In this document: one piece after another, positions 7,623 through 16,554 of the stretch
Position numbering within the stretch: position 1 is the first letter of the stretch
Layout of the letters: each line of letters opens with the position of its first letter
DNA from: Bacillus sp. (in: firmicutes)
GTDB lineage: Bacteria > Bacillota > Bacilli > Bacillales > Cytobacillaceae
Reading direction: 5' to 3'
Assembly (NCBI GenBank): GCA_031179905.1
Contig: JAPSHL010000004.1
Location: 1 to 42,788 of the forward strand
Length of the DNA: 42,788 nucleotides
Notes under the pieces: model-generated
Seen by the model: the letters and a program-made list of their open reading frames with translations, nothing else
The model's database searches: none
Told to the model about the DNA's origin: nothing
Position numbers and translations under genes: made by a program

Positions 7623-7823
7623 GGGGAGAGACTACATTTTGTAGCGCCGAAGGAGCAAGCAAATCCTTGTGAATCTCTCAGGCAAAAGAACTCTATTTTG
7701 ACGCAGCTCTGGAGAGTGCTGAGATTTCGGTATACTGAAATCACAAAAAGTATTATACTTTTTAAACAGCCACCAAAGGGGACACCCGAATTATTCGGCA
7801 AACTTTCAGGTGCAAGGACAGAG
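7623..7823 (+). ncRNA. Tandem glycine riboswitch (gcvT leader)
   Basis: Two consecutive glycine aptamers lie just upstream of gcvT. Aptamer 1 begins GGGAGAGACTAC, contains the core GCGCCGAAGGAGCAAG and closes with AATCTCTCAGGCAAAAGAAC. Aptamer 2 has the core GCCACCAAAGGGGACACC and closes with TTTCAGGTGCAAGGACAGAG. The last strand overlaps the left arm of a strong terminator (7814-7870), so glycine binding should favour read-through, as in the B. subtilis gcvT switch that turns on glycine cleavage when glycine is plentiful. The boundaries are approximate. Confidence 0.93.
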
Positions 7824-7870
7824 ACCTTTCTTTATCCAAGGGATATTAGGGGAGGTTCTGTCCTTTTTTG
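7814..7870 (+). terminator. Riboswitch-controlled terminator of the gcv operon
   Basis: AAGGACAGA plus ACCT (7814-7827, one bulged G) pairs with AGGT plus TCTGTCCTT (7853-7865), followed by six T. The left arm reuses the closing strand of glycine aptamer 2 (GGACAGAG), the expected antiterminator/terminator switch. A roughly 110-base untranslated stretch follows before gcvT. Confidence 0.85.
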
Positions 7871-7980
7871 TGATCTTTTTTACAGAACTCCCTGACATGG
7901 ATAAACGGCAATATGTGAAATCCGGTTATAGCGGATCAAATATGCATCATCAAGATAAATATTGGAATGGGGATGAGAGG

Positions 7981-9078
7981 ATGAACGAATTAAAACGGAC
8001 CCCTTTGTATGAACTGTACAAGGAGTATGGAGGCAAAACAATTGATTTCGGCGGATGGGATTTGCCTGTCCAATTTTCCAGTATTAAAGAAGAGCATGAA
8101 GCAGTCCGCACGAAAGCTGGTTTATTTGATGTTTCTCATATGGGTGAGATTGAAGTCAAAGGTATAAACAGCCTCGACTTCCTTCAAAAAATGCTGACAA
8201 ACGATGTATCTAAAATACAAGTCGGCAAAGCGCAATATTCAGCGATGTGTTATGAAAACGGCGGAACAGTCGATGATCTCCTCACATATAAACTTGGGGA
8301 AAATCATTATTTGCTTGTCGTTAATGCCTCCAATATTGACAAAGACTTTGCGTGGCTCGCAAGCCATGTGGAGGGAGAAGTAGAGCTGTCAAACCTTTCA
8401 AGTGATTATGCTCAATTGGCTCTCCAAGGTCCGTTGGCAGAGGAGACACTCAAGAAAATTAGCAGTGATAAAATTGCCGAACTCGGCTACTTCCAATTTC
8501 AGCAAACAGCTGTAAGTGGCAAGGAGGTTCTCGTGTCGAGAACAGGGTATACAGGCGAGGATGGTTTTGAAATTTATTGCAGCAAAGATGATGCTGCATA
8601 TTTGTGGCAAGAGATATTAGATGCAGGTAAAGAATCCGGCGTTGTTCCATGTGGTTTAGGCGCAAGAGATACACTTCGCTTTGAAGCGACACTAGCTTTA
8701 TACGGCCAAGAACTTTCAAAGGACATCTCTCCTTTAGAGGCAGGAATTGGCTTCGCTGTTAAGCTGAATAAAGACGCTGACTTTATCGGAAAAGCAGCCT
8801 TGAAAGAACAAAAAGAGTCAGGCCTGCTAAGAAAGCTTGTCGGAATAGAGATGATAGACAGAGGGATTCCGAGACATGGTTATAAAGTATATGCAAATGG
8901 TACTGTTATTGGGGAAGTAACAACGGGTACGCAGTCGCCGACATTGAAGAAAAACATCGGCCTAGCGTTGATTTCGAGCGTCTATACAGAAATCGGCAAG
9001 GAAGTGGAAGTGGAAATAAGAGGGAAGCTTGTAAAAGCAAAAGTAACGGCTACTCCATTTTATAAAAAGAACAAGTGA
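7981..9078 (+). CDS. gcvT: Glycine cleavage system T protein (aminomethyltransferase)
   Basis: GcvT takes the aminomethyl group from lipoylated GcvH and transfers its methylene carbon to tetrahydrofolate, releasing ammonia. The 365-aa product has the N-terminal [31 protein letters not shown], the folate-binding domain with [15 protein letters not shown], and [13 protein letters not shown]. The ATG at 7981 agrees with the family N terminus ([10 protein letters not shown]); the frame is open upstream, but those codons lie in the riboswitch leader. It is the first gene of the glycine-induced operon gcvT-gcvPA-gcvPB. Confidence 0.96.
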   Translation: MNELKRTPLYELYKEYGGKTIDFGGWDLPVQFSSIKEEHEAVRTKAGLFDVSHMGEIEVKGINSLDFLQKMLTNDVSKIQVGKAQYSAMCYENGGTVDDLLTYKLGENHYLLVVNASNIDKDFAWLASHVEGEVELSNLSSDYAQLALQGPLAEETLKKISSDKIAELGYFQFQQTAVSGKEVLVSRTGYTGEDGFEIYCSKDDAAYLWQEILDAGKESGVVPCGLGARDTLRFEATLALYGQELSKDISPLEAGIGFAVKLNKDADFIGKAALKEQKESGLLRKLVGIEMIDRGIPRHGYKVYANGTVIGEVTTGTQSPTLKKNIGLALISSVYTEIGKEVEVEIRGKLVKAKVTATPFYKKNK

Positions 9079-9098
9079 CTATGACAGGAGGAAATATG

Positions 9099-10445
9099 AT
9101 GAAACACCGCTATTTGCCAATGACTGAAGAAGACAGAATTGCCATGCTTAAAGCAATTGGGGCAGATTCTGTAGATGAGCTGTTTTCTGATATCCCTGAA
9201 AGTGTACGTTTTAAAGGGGAATATAATATTAAAAAAGCGAAAAGCGAATCTGCACTTTTAAAAGAACTAAGCAAGCTAGCTTCTTTAAATGCAGACAGCA
9301 AGTCTAATGTCTCCTTTTTAGGTGCAGGAGTTTACGATCATTATGCTCCTGTTATTGTCGATCATGTTATTTCTAGATCAGAATTTTACACAGCTTATAC
9401 ACCGTATCAGCCGGAAATATCCCAAGGAGAATTACAGGCGATTTTTGAATTTCAGACAATGATCTGTGAATTAACAGGCATGGATGTTGCCAACTCCTCT
9501 ATGTATGATGGTGCTACATCACTAGCTGAGGCAGGAATGCTCAGCGCAGGGGCTACAAAAAGAAAAAAAATCCTCCTTTCAAGCTGTGTCCATCCTGAGG
9601 CGAAAGAAGTAGTTAAAACGTATGCAAAGGGCCAATATATCGAAGTGATTGAAGTGCCGCATAAGGATGGAATTACGGATGTGGAAGTGCTAAAAACACA
9701 TATGGGTGATGATATTGCAGCTGTTATGGTCCAATACCCTAACTTCTTTGGCAGAATTGAACCATTGAAAGAGCTGGAAGAAATCATTCATGCAAATAAA
9801 GCGATGTTTGTCGTCTCAAGTAATCCTCTTGCATTAGGTGCATTGACACCGCCTGGAGAGTTTAATGCTGACATTGTCGTTGGAGATGCTCAGCCTTTTG
9901 GAATACCGCAAGCATTCGGCGGACCGCACTGTGGATATTTTGCTGTAACTACTAAATTGATGAGAAAGGTGCCGGGAAGACTTGTAGGGCAAACCGTTGA
10001 TGAAAACGGAGCAGTTGGTTTTGTTTTGACGCTTCAGGCAAGGGAGCAGCATATTCGCCGTGATAAAGCGACATCCAATATATGCTCGAACCAGGCGCTG
10101 AATGCATTAGCTGCTTCTGTGGCAATGACAGCACTCGGTAAACAAGGCGTTAAAGAGATGGCATTTGCGAATATCCAAAAAGCTCATTACGCAAAGTTGA
10201 AATTCAAAGCAGCCGGCTTTGAGATTCGCTTTGAAGGCCCTTCTTTTAATGAATTTGTAGTAGATTGCAAGTCTCCTGTTGCTTCTATTAACAGGGTATT
10301 GCTGAAAAAAGGTATAATCGGCGGCTATGACCTCGGCAGGGATTATGAGGGAATGGATCACTGTATGCTGATCGCTGTAACAGAACTGCGCACGAAAGAA
10401 GAAATAGACGAATTTGTAAATGAATTGGAGGATTATCATGGATAA
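9099..10445 (+). CDS. gcvPA: Glycine dehydrogenase (decarboxylating) subunit 1
   Basis: GcvPA is the alpha subunit of the split P protein, which decarboxylates glycine with pyridoxal phosphate and loads the aminomethyl group onto GcvH. The 448-aa product begins [17 protein letters not shown] and shows [40 protein letters not shown] and [10 protein letters not shown], typical of the N-terminal half of P proteins; the PLP lysine is on GcvPB. AGGAGG lies seven bases before the ATG at 9099; an ATG one codon earlier is also possible. It overlaps gcvPB by 8 bases. Confidence 0.96.
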   Translation: MKHRYLPMTEEDRIAMLKAIGADSVDELFSDIPESVRFKGEYNIKKAKSESALLKELSKLASLNADSKSNVSFLGAGVYDHYAPVIVDHVISRSEFYTAYTPYQPEISQGELQAIFEFQTMICELTGMDVANSSMYDGATSLAEAGMLSAGATKRKKILLSSCVHPEAKEVVKTYAKGQYIEVIEVPHKDGITDVEVLKTHMGDDIAAVMVQYPNFFGRIEPLKELEEIIHANKAMFVVSSNPLALGALTPPGEFNADIVVGDAQPFGIPQAFGGPHCGYFAVTTKLMRKVPGRLVGQTVDENGAVGFVLTLQAREQHIRRDKATSNICSNQALNALAASVAMTALGKQGVKEMAFANIQKAHYAKLKFKAAGFEIRFEGPSFNEFVVDCKSPVASINRVLLKKGIIGGYDLGRDYEGMDHCMLIAVTELRTKEEIDEFVNELEDYHG

Positions 10446-11898
10446 ACATCAACCCCTCATTTTTGAAAACAGCACAACTGGGCGAATCGGTTACAGTCTG
10501 CCAGAAATGGATATCTCAGAACTTGATGTGAGCGAGCTAATTCCGGCAGATTATATCCGTTCGGCACCTCCTGAACTTCCAGAAGTATCAGAGTTGGATA
10601 TTATGCGCCATTACACAGCTCTTTCTAAAAGAAATCATGGGCTTGATTCCGGTTTTTATCCACTCGGTTCATGCACGATGAAATACAATCCAAAAATCAA
10701 TGAAAATGTTGCGAGATTCAGCGGTTTTGCTCACATTCATCCATTGCAGGACGAAAGTTCTGTCCAAGGGGCTTTGGAGCTGATGTATGACCTTCAACAG
10801 CATTTAATGGAGATTACAGGCATGGATGAAGTGACCCTTCAGCCTGCGGCAGGAGCACATGGAGAATGGACGGGATTAATGATGATTCGTGCCTACCATG
10901 AAGCCAATGGGGATGAAAAGCGTACAAAGGTAATTGTCCCTGATTCAGCTCATGGAACAAACCCTGCATCTGCAACAGTAGCAGGGTTGGAGACAATTAC
11001 AGTGAAATCCGATGAAAACGGCCTTGTTGATTTAGAAGATTTGCGCAGAGTTGTTGGTCAAGATACAGCAGCACTGATGCTGACGAATCCGAATACACTA
11101 GGGCTTTTTGAAGAAAACATTCTCGAAATGGCTCAAATTGTCCACGAAGCGGGTGGTAAATTATACTACGACGGAGCGAATTTGAATGCTGTCCTTTCTA
11201 AAGCAAGGCCTGGCGATATGGGATTTGATGTTGTCCATTTAAATCTTCACAAAACATTTACAGGGCCACATGGGGGCGGCGGACCAGGTTCAGGACCAGT
11301 TGGAGTGAAATCAGACCTGATTCCATTTCTTCCTAAGCCAGTTATCCAAAAGGTTGGAGATGAATATGTATTTGACTATGACCGTCCATTATCTATCGGA
11401 AGGGTCAAACCTTTCTATGGCAATTTTGGAATCAATGTTCGTGCATACACATACATCCGCTCAATGGGGCCAGACGGTTTGAAGGCAGTTACGGAAAATG
11501 CTGTTCTCAATGCAAACTATATGATGAGAAGGTTAGCAAAGTTTTATGATCTGCCATTTGACAGACACTGTAAGCATGAGTTTGTATTAAGCGGCAGACG
11601 CCAAAAGAAACTCGGTGTTCGTACATTGGATATTGCGAAGAGACTGCTTGATTTCGGTTACCATCCGCCAACAATCTATTTCCCGCTCAATGTAGAGGAA
11701 TGCATTATGATTGAGCCGACAGAAACAGAGTCGAAAGAAACATTGGACCAATTCATTGATGCGATGATTCAGATTGCTAAAGAAGCAGAAGAGACACCAG
11801 AAGTTGTTCAGGAGGCACCGCATACTACAGTAATCGGACGCCTTGATGAGACGCTTGCTGCAAGAAAACCTGTCCTTCGCTACAAGAAGGCAGAATAA
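10438..11898 (+). CDS. gcvPB: Glycine dehydrogenase (decarboxylating) subunit 2
   Basis: GcvPB is the PLP-bearing subunit of the split P protein, 486 aa. The cofactor lysine is expected at about residue 272 in [20 protein letters not shown], with the glycine-rich loop directly after it; upstream are [13 protein letters not shown] and [16 protein letters not shown] six bases before the ATG at 10438 fixes the start, within the end of gcvPA. The operon carries no gcvH, so the H protein must come from elsewhere. Confidence 0.96.
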   Translation: MDKHQPLIFENSTTGRIGYSLPEMDISELDVSELIPADYIRSAPPELPEVSELDIMRHYTALSKRNHGLDSGFYPLGSCTMKYNPKINENVARFSGFAHIHPLQDESSVQGALELMYDLQQHLMEITGMDEVTLQPAAGAHGEWTGLMMIRAYHEANGDEKRTKVIVPDSAHGTNPASATVAGLETITVKSDENGLVDLEDLRRVVGQDTAALMLTNPNTLGLFEENILEMAQIVHEAGGKLYYDGANLNAVLSKARPGDMGFDVVHLNLHKTFTGPHGGGGPGSGPVGVKSDLIPFLPKPVIQKVGDEYVFDYDRPLSIGRVKPFYGNFGINVRAYTYIRSMGPDGLKAVTENAVLNANYMMRRLAKFYDLPFDRHCKHEFVLSGRRQKKLGVRTLDIAKRLLDFGYHPPTIYFPLNVEECIMIEPTETESKETLDQFIDAMIQIAKEAEETPEVVQEAPHTTVIGRLDETLAARKPVLRYKKAE

Positions 11899-11910
11899 GA
11901 TTATGAAAAG

Positions 11911-11940
11911 CCCCATTGCATTTGATGATTTGCAATGGGG
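11911..11940 (+). terminator. Probable terminator of the gcv operon
   Basis: CCCCATTGCA (11911-11920) pairs perfectly with TGCAATGGGG (11931-11940) around a 10-base loop, 12 bases after the gcvPB stop. The following sequence TATTTGTGGG is only partly T-rich, so it is a moderate intrinsic terminator; a second hairpin at 11956-11982 may help. Confidence 0.6.
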
Positions 11941-11955
11941 TATTTGTGGGCCAGT

Positions 11956-11982
11956 AAAAAGGACACTAATTAAAGTGTCCTT
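11956..11982 (-). terminator. Terminator of yqhL
   Basis: AAGGACACT (11959-11967) and AGTGTCCTT (11974-11982) form a 9-bp stem with a 6-base loop. Read on the minus strand it is followed by a run of T (complement of 11956-11960), directly after the yqhL stop. Confidence 0.8.
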
Positions 11983-11988
11983 ATAACA

Positions 11989-12372
11989 TTAATTTTTAGT
12001 TTTTACTTTACCAGACCATTTCTTAAAGCCGCCTTGCAGCTGTGTAAGCTGTCTGTAGCCTTTACGGTGCAAGAATTGAGCTGCTCTTCCGCTTCTCATC
12101 CCGTTTTGGCAATATAAGTAGACAGGCTTGTCCGACCGGATTTCTCCTTTTCTCATTTTTAATTGAGATAGAGGAATGTTCCTTGCCCCTAATACGTGGC
12201 CGTTATCAAATTCATTTGGTTCTCTGACGTCAATCAGCTGGGCTTTTCTGTACCCTTGGCGGAACTCCTCTTCTGAAATCGTTTTAACTATCTTGCGTTG
12301 ATAGAGGTACACGATTATAGAATAGATAGCAAATATTGCTATCGCTATTAAAAGAGTATATACTGCTTGCAA
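11989..12372 (-). CDS. yqhL: Membrane-anchored rhodanese-like protein YqhL
   Basis: This 127-aa protein has one N-terminal transmembrane helix (about residues 4-24) and a single cytoplasmic rhodanese domain. LIDVREPNEFDNGHVLGARNIP is the rhodanese start, and the active-site loop is YCQNGMRSG with Cys88, so it may carry a persulfide. The actual sulfur donor or acceptor is unknown. The start is TTG (MQAVYTLLIA) with AAAGGAG nine bases upstream. It is divergent from lipM. Confidence 0.9.
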   Translation of the reverse strand: MQAVYTLLIAIAIFAIYSIIVYLYQRKIVKTISEEEFRQGYRKAQLIDVREPNEFDNGHVLGARNIPLSQLKMRKGEIRSDKPVYLYCQNGMRSGRAAQFLHRKGYRQLTQLQGGFKKWSGKVKTKN

Positions 12373-12507
12373 TTCTCATTTCTCCTTTCGAATACATGTT
12401 GCTCTACTTCTATTATATAAGTGAAACCTTATAGTAGTAAAGCAATAGTTTACAGGGAATGCTGGCAAGTTTTTTTGCAGCATGTTTCTTTTCAACTAAA
12501 GTTGTTT

Positions 12508-12536
12508 TTGATAGACTTAATCAGGTACATTATACA
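12508..12536 (+). promoter_or_regulatory. Sigma-A promoter of lipM
   Basis: TTGATA (12508-12513), a 17-base spacer and TATACA (12531-12536) closely match the vegetative consensus. The lipM start codon is 27 bases downstream of the -10. Confidence 0.7.
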
Positions 12537-12563
12537 TATTTTAACGTAAAAGAGGGTTTACTT

Positions 12564-13400
12564 ATGACGAAAGAAACATGGAGATTTATTGATTCTGGCA
12601 ACAGTTCCCCTTCTTTTAATATGGCATTAGATGAGGCGTTGCTTGATTGGCATGCTGCTGGAGACTTTCCTCCTGTCATTCGCTTTTATGGATGGAATCC
12701 GGCAACTTTATCTATCGGCTATTTTCAAAGGGTAGAAAAAGAAATTGACATGGAAGCTGTAAAGGAATTGGAGTTAGGCTTTGTGAGGAGGCCGACAGGA
12801 GGAAGAGGCGTGCTTCATGAGCATGAGTTGACTTACAGTGTCATTGTGTCTGAAGAGCACCCAGAAATGCCTAGAACAGTAACAGAAGCTTATCGGGTCA
12901 TTTCAGAAGGTATTCTGCAAGGCTTTCAGCTACTTGGTCTTGATGCGTATTTTTCGGTGCCGCGAACTTTGGAGCAAAAAGCGTCACTTAAGAACCCGCG
13001 TTCTGCCGTATGCTTTGATGCGCCAAGCTGGTATGAGCTGGTTGTGGAAGGAAGAAAGGTTGCAGGCAGTGCCCAAACACGGCAAAAAGGTGTGATTTTG
13101 CAGCATGGCTCTATCTTGCTTGACTTGGATGAGGACAAGCTGTTTCGTCTGTTTAAGTATTCAAGTGAACGGATTAAAGAAAAGATGATGGCTGCTTTTA
13201 AAGAAAAGGCGGTAGCTATCAATAATTTGACAGATAAGCAAATTACAATTGATATGGCAAAAAAGGCTTTCAAAGAAGGATTTGAACGGGGTCTCAATAT
13301 TGAACTGGAGGAATATGAGCTCACCAGAGAACAGCTTGAATATGTACAGCAGCTTGCAAAAGAAAGATACGAAAACGATGAATGGAATTTTAAAAGATAA
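12564..13400 (+). CDS. lipM: Octanoyl-[GcvH]:protein N-octanoyltransferase-type LipM
   Basis: LipM moves an octanoyl group from acyl carrier protein to GcvH, the first step of lipoyl assembly in Bacillus. The 278-aa product has the BPL/LplA/LipB fold: [18 protein letters not shown], catalytic Cys150 in [20 protein letters not shown], and Lys165 in [10 protein letters not shown]. Cys150 and the length match B. subtilis LipM, which separates it from LplJ-type ligases. GAGGG seven bases upstream supports the ATG at 12564; upstream in-frame codons overlap the promoter. Its position beside gcvT-gcvPA-gcvPB fits its GcvH substrate. Confidence 0.93.
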   Translation: MTKETWRFIDSGNSSPSFNMALDEALLDWHAAGDFPPVIRFYGWNPATLSIGYFQRVEKEIDMEAVKELELGFVRRPTGGRGVLHEHELTYSVIVSEEHPEMPRTVTEAYRVISEGILQGFQLLGLDAYFSVPRTLEQKASLKNPRSAVCFDAPSWYELVVEGRKVAGSAQTRQKGVILQHGSILLDLDEDKLFRLFKYSSERIKEKMMAAFKEKAVAINNLTDKQITIDMAKKAFKEGFERGLNIELEEYELTREQLEYVQQLAKERYENDEWNFKR

Positions 13401-13443
13401 TTTATAAAAGAATTAGCAAGAAAGAACAGTATTATGTGAACTT

Positions 13444-13478
13444 AGGATGGGGATAATTCCCTGTCCTCTTTTTTTTGT
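13444..13478 (+). terminator. Terminator of lipM
   Basis: AGGATGGGGA (13444-13453) pairs with TCCCTGTCCT (13458-13467), ten pairs including two G-T, with a 4-base loop and followed by a run of eight or more T. Confidence 0.85.
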
Positions 13479-13535
13479 TTTGGCAAACATTAATCAATAT
13501 AGCCACAATAAATCAAGAAAGGGCGAATTCTCAAA

Positions 13536-14561
13536 ATGAAGCCGTTTGTTCCACAATTAGTGTATATAGAGCCAAAAGCATTAGAATATGAGTTAGGAAG
13601 AGAACTGAAGGAAAAGTTTGAAAAGATGGGCCTTGAAATTAGAGAAACTACTTCTCATAACCAAGTGAGAGGCATCCCGGGTGAAACAGAGCTTCAGCAA
13701 TACAGAAATGCTAAATCAACCCTAGTTGTCGGGATAAGAAAAACATTAAAATTTGATACTTCAAAACCTTCTGCTGAATATGCCATACCACTTGCAACAG
13801 GTTGTATGGGACATTGTCATTATTGTTATTTACAGACGACACTTGGGAGCAAACCATATATACGGACATACGTCAATCTTGAGGAAATATTTGATCAGGC
13901 CCAAAAATACATGGACGAACGAGGGGATCAAATTACAAGGTTTGAGGCAGCATGTACATCAGATATTGTCGGGCTTGACCATTTGACTCATTCCTTAAAA
14001 AAGACAATTGAATATTTTGGGCAATCAGACAGAGGGCGCTTGCGATTCGTAACAAAGTACCATCATGTCGATCATCTTCTTGATGCAGAGCATAATGGCA
14101 GAACTAGATTCCGGTTCAGTGTTAATTCACGATATGTGATTAAAAATTTCGAACCTGGTACATCCACCTTTGATGAACGGCTTGAAGCGGCTAGAAAGGT
14201 AGCTAATGCAGGCTATCCACTTGGGTTTATTGTTGCGCCAATCTATTTACATGAGGATTGGAAAGAGGGGTATTACGAGTTGTTTGAGAGGTTGTCAGAC
14301 AGCCTGCAAGGTGTGAATCTTTCTAATCTTACTTTTGAACTTATCCAGCACCGCTTTACAAAGCCAGCTAAACGAGTGATTGCCAAAAGATATCCGAAAA
14401 CAAAGCTGGAAATGGACGAGGAAAAAAGAAAATATAAATGGGGAAGATACGGCATAGGAAAGTATGTCTATCAAACCGATGAAGCAAAAGACATGGAGGA
14501 TACAATTAGAGGCTATGTGTCTCAGTTCTTCCCTGAAGCAGAAGTTGCTTATTTCACATAA
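13536..14561 (+). CDS. splB: Spore photoproduct lyase SplB
   Basis: SplB is a radical-SAM enzyme that reverses the spore photoproduct (5-thyminyl-5,6-dihydrothymine) in UV-damaged spore DNA at germination. The 341-aa product contains the SAM-cluster motif C-x3-C-x2-C at Cys90, Cys94 and Cys97 (GCMGHCHYC), the hydrogen-donor Cys140 (EAACTSDIVG), the nearby Tyr96 and Tyr98, and the family C terminus ending in a Phe-Thr pair. It stands alone between lipM and a minus-strand small gene; no splA lies beside it, unlike the B. subtilis splAB operon. I could not identify a clear sigma-G promoter upstream. Confidence 0.95.
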   Translation: MKPFVPQLVYIEPKALEYELGRELKEKFEKMGLEIRETTSHNQVRGIPGETELQQYRNAKSTLVVGIRKTLKFDTSKPSAEYAIPLATGCMGHCHYCYLQTTLGSKPYIRTYVNLEEIFDQAQKYMDERGDQITRFEAACTSDIVGLDHLTHSLKKTIEYFGQSDRGRLRFVTKYHHVDHLLDAEHNGRTRFRFSVNSRYVIKNFEPGTSTFDERLEAARKVANAGYPLGFIVAPIYLHEDWKEGYYELFERLSDSLQGVNLSNLTFELIQHRFTKPAKRVIAKRYPKTKLEMDEEKRKYKWGRYGIGKYVYQTDEAKDMEDTIRGYVSQFFPEAEVAYFT

Positions 14562-14568
14562 AATAAAC

Positions 14569-14597
14569 AGGCGCATAATTTAATATGCGCCTTTCTC
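14569..14597. terminator. Bidirectional terminator between splB and the Gly/Tyr-rich gene
   Basis: AGGCGCATA (14569-14577) pairs with TATGCGCCT (14584-14592) around a short loop. TTTCTCATTTT follows on plus and an A/T tract on the other side, so both converging genes can end here. Confidence 0.8.
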
Positions 14598-14600
14598 ATT

Positions 14601-14810
14601 TTAATAATAATATCCCCCATAAGGGTAGCCGAAGCCGCCGTATGGGTAGCCGTATCCTCCATATAGGGCAGGGCCAAGCAGTGCGCCTGTAGCAAGTCCG
14701 CCTAAAACACCAAGACCAAATCCTGCTCCTCCAAAACCAAAACCGGGTCTTCCATAGCCAAATCCCGGTCTGCCAAATCCATAGGGTCTGCGAACATCGT
14801 GATGATTCAT
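14601..14810 (-). CDS. Gly/Tyr/Pro-rich small protein (69 aa), possibly spore-surface
   Basis: I do not recognise a named family. The 69-aa product starts MNHHDVRRPYGFG, runs through degenerate GFGRPGFGYG-type repeats, has a short hydrophobic core (GVLGGLATGALLGPALY) and ends in YGYPYGG repeats with a terminal triple Tyr. GGAGGT lies seven bases before the ATG at 14810; an in-frame ATG five codons upstream overlaps that site and is less likely. The low-complexity Gly/Tyr/Pro composition resembles small spore-coat or exosporium proteins of Bacillus, but that is analogy only. It is convergent with splB and followed by a shared terminator. Confidence 0.75.
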   Translation of the reverse strand: MNHHDVRRPYGFGRPGFGYGRPGFGFGGAGFGLGVLGGLATGALLGPALYGGYGYPYGGFGYPYGGYYY

Positions 14811-15009
14811 ATATGATACCTCCATTTTTTATCTATACGTGGCAGTTTATGTACAGTCACCTATAAACGATTGGATGAACGTCCCAGCATTTGAAAAATT
14901 CTGTGGGGGAAATATGGATTTTAGTAAATAAATGGCTTGCCTGCTGTACTATTTTTCTGTTTTGGAGATTAAAGTGTATCAATGCTGCAAAAAAAGGGGA
15001 GAAGGCATT

Positions 15010-15894
15010 ATGCACATAGATGGAGTGTTTTCAGGCGGTGGCATAAAGGGTCTTGCCTTGATAGGGGCATATGAAGTGCTGGAAGAAAAGGGTTTTGAGT
15101 TTGTGAGCGTGGCAGGGACTAGTGCTGGCTCCATTGTAGCTGCGTTTGTGGCGGCGAAGTATACCAGTAAAGATATAACAAAAATGCTTGGAGAGCTTGA
15201 CTTATCCACACTATTGGATGAACGCAGGCTCCTTGTGCCGTTTCCTTTCGCAAAATGGCTGTTTCTGTACTGGAGGCTCGGCCTATATAAAGGAAATGCA
15301 TTAGAAAGATGGCTAGAAGAGAAGCTTGTACATAAAGGGATCAGGACATTTTCAGACCTGCCGCCTAATTCCTTGAGGGTAATCGCTTCTGATATTACAA
15401 ATGGTGTCATGCTGGTACTTCCAGATGACTTGCCAAAGTATGGAATAGACGCAGGCAGCTTCCCTGTTGCAAAAGCGATCAGAATGAGCTGCAGCCTGCC
15501 TTTCTTTTTTGAACCGGCAACCCTCGGGAAGAAAGAAAATAAAAGTATTATTGTAGATGGGGGGGTGCTCAGCAATTTTCCGATGTGGCTTTTTGACAAA
15601 GAGAATGTGAAGAAGATTAGGCCTGTTATTGGCATAAAGCTTAGTCATAAACAATCAGAGCATCCAAAGCATATGATTAAAAATGCTTTTCATTTATTTG
15701 GCGCAATGTTTGAGACGATGAAGGATGCCCATGATTCTAGATATATATCACGTAAGCATGAAAAAAATATCATATTTATTCCTTCTGAAGGAATTATGTC
15801 AACTGAATTTAACTTATCGATAGAGAAACAAGGGGAAATTATTCAGATGGGCAGAGATTATGCAAATAAATTCCTGCGATCATGGACATATTAG
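15010..15894 (+). CDS. yqhO: Patatin-like phospholipase family protein YqhO
   Basis: YqhO is a patatin-like serine acyl hydrolase, 294 aa. The oxyanion loop GGGIKG (residues 9-14), nucleophile elbow GTSAG with Ser38, and the catalytic Asp motif DGGVLSNFP complete the Ser-Asp dyad. No signal peptide is visible, so it is probably cytoplasmic. The natural substrate is not known. GGGGAGAAGG upstream supports ATG 15010; earlier in-frame codons lack a ribosome site. A strong terminator follows immediately. Confidence 0.9.
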   Translation: MHIDGVFSGGGIKGLALIGAYEVLEEKGFEFVSVAGTSAGSIVAAFVAAKYTSKDITKMLGELDLSTLLDERRLLVPFPFAKWLFLYWRLGLYKGNALERWLEEKLVHKGIRTFSDLPPNSLRVIASDITNGVMLVLPDDLPKYGIDAGSFPVAKAIRMSCSLPFFFEPATLGKKENKSIIVDGGVLSNFPMWLFDKENVKKIRPVIGIKLSHKQSEHPKHMIKNAFHLFGAMFETMKDAHDSRYISRKHEKNIIFIPSEGIMSTEFNLSIEKQGEIIQMGRDYANKFLRSWTY

Positions 15895-15897
15895 CAC

Positions 15898-15941
15898 AAA
15901 AAAATCGAACCCCTGCCTTATACAGATAAGTTCGATTTTTT
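15898..15941. terminator. Terminator after yqhO
   Basis: AAAAAATCGAAC (ending 15910) pairs with GTTCGATTTTTT (15930-15941), a 12-bp perfect stem with a 19-base loop, directly after the yqhO stop. Both strands end in T-runs. Confidence 0.8.
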
Positions 15942-15974
15942 CAGCACTTCGGGAACAAAGAATATTTATATAAG

Positions 15975-15999
15975 GCAAAAAGGAGGCAGGTAATTGCCT
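15975..15999 (-). terminator. Weak terminator after yqhP
   Basis: On the minus strand a 5-bp AGGCA/TGCCT stem with a 6-base loop is followed by CC and five T. The stem is short, but it is placed just after the yqhP stop. Confidence 0.4.
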
Positions 16000-16012
16000 T
16001 CTTAAAAACAGG

Positions 16013-16387
16013 TCAAAACGTTGCCCGGTTTTTCTTTTTGCTTTTTTTTCCTTCAATGACAGTCAAGTGTGTACTGCTTGAGCTTCTTTTCTTGCCCTTG
16101 AAGGATGCCGGTTTTGCTTGGACGCCTTGCTTTGGCAAGGTTTTCCCTTTTGTATGTTGTCTTTTTTTCGATCTTTTTGCCGCTTTGACAAAAGCCTTCT
16201 GCTCTGTTCTTTCAGGGCTAGCTTTGTAAAATCGTCGCATAATAAACCAGATGAGAAGTCCAACAACTACTAAAGAGAGTATGTTTTGCATAAACCCAAC
16301 AGGATTGGAAACGACAGACGATACCAAACCTATCGAAGCAAGTAAGCAGACGATTCCAATAACCAAAAAAGGAATTCGATTCTTCAA
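16013..16387 (-). CDS. yqhP: YqhP / SA1362 family membrane protein
   Basis: This 124-aa protein has two N-terminal transmembrane helices (about residues 5-25 and 33-50) and a strongly basic cytoplasmic tail rich in Lys, Arg and Ser. The start is TTG (MKNRIPFLVIGIV) with GGGAGGTGG seven bases upstream. It follows yqhQ on the minus strand, the same neighbour as in B. subtilis. Homologues across Bacillaceae and Staphylococcus are known only as the SA1362 family; the function is unknown. The basic tail could bind nucleic acid or acidic lipid headgroups, which is speculation. Confidence 0.8.
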   Translation of the reverse strand: MKNRIPFLVIGIVCLLASIGLVSSVVSNPVGFMQNILSLVVVGLLIWFIMRRFYKASPERTEQKAFVKAAKRSKKRQHTKGKTLPKQGVQAKPASFKGKKRSSSSTHLTVIEGKKSKKKNRATF

Positions 16388-16554
16388 GAAAAAGCCACCT
16401 CCCTAAAAGCATGATGAGCATTTTTTACAACTTTTAAACTCGTATTAAAAAAGTTTATTCACAGCATTAAAGATTGTTGCTTTGGTAAAGCGCTGTACAA
16501 AAGAATTTTTTTTGGAGTGCCTATAATATGCAATATCCCCCAAATTTAAGAATA

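Noticed and set aside
12564-13400. Lipoate-protein ligase (LplJ) instead of LipM
   Set aside because: Cys150 in the SAVCFDAPS context and the 278-aa length match LipM; the adenylation-type C-terminal domain of ligases is absent.
14979-15635. 218-codon open frame on the minus strand
   Set aside because: It lies wholly antisense to yqhO, has no ribosome site, and its Ser/Pro-rich product is typical of an antisense shadow.
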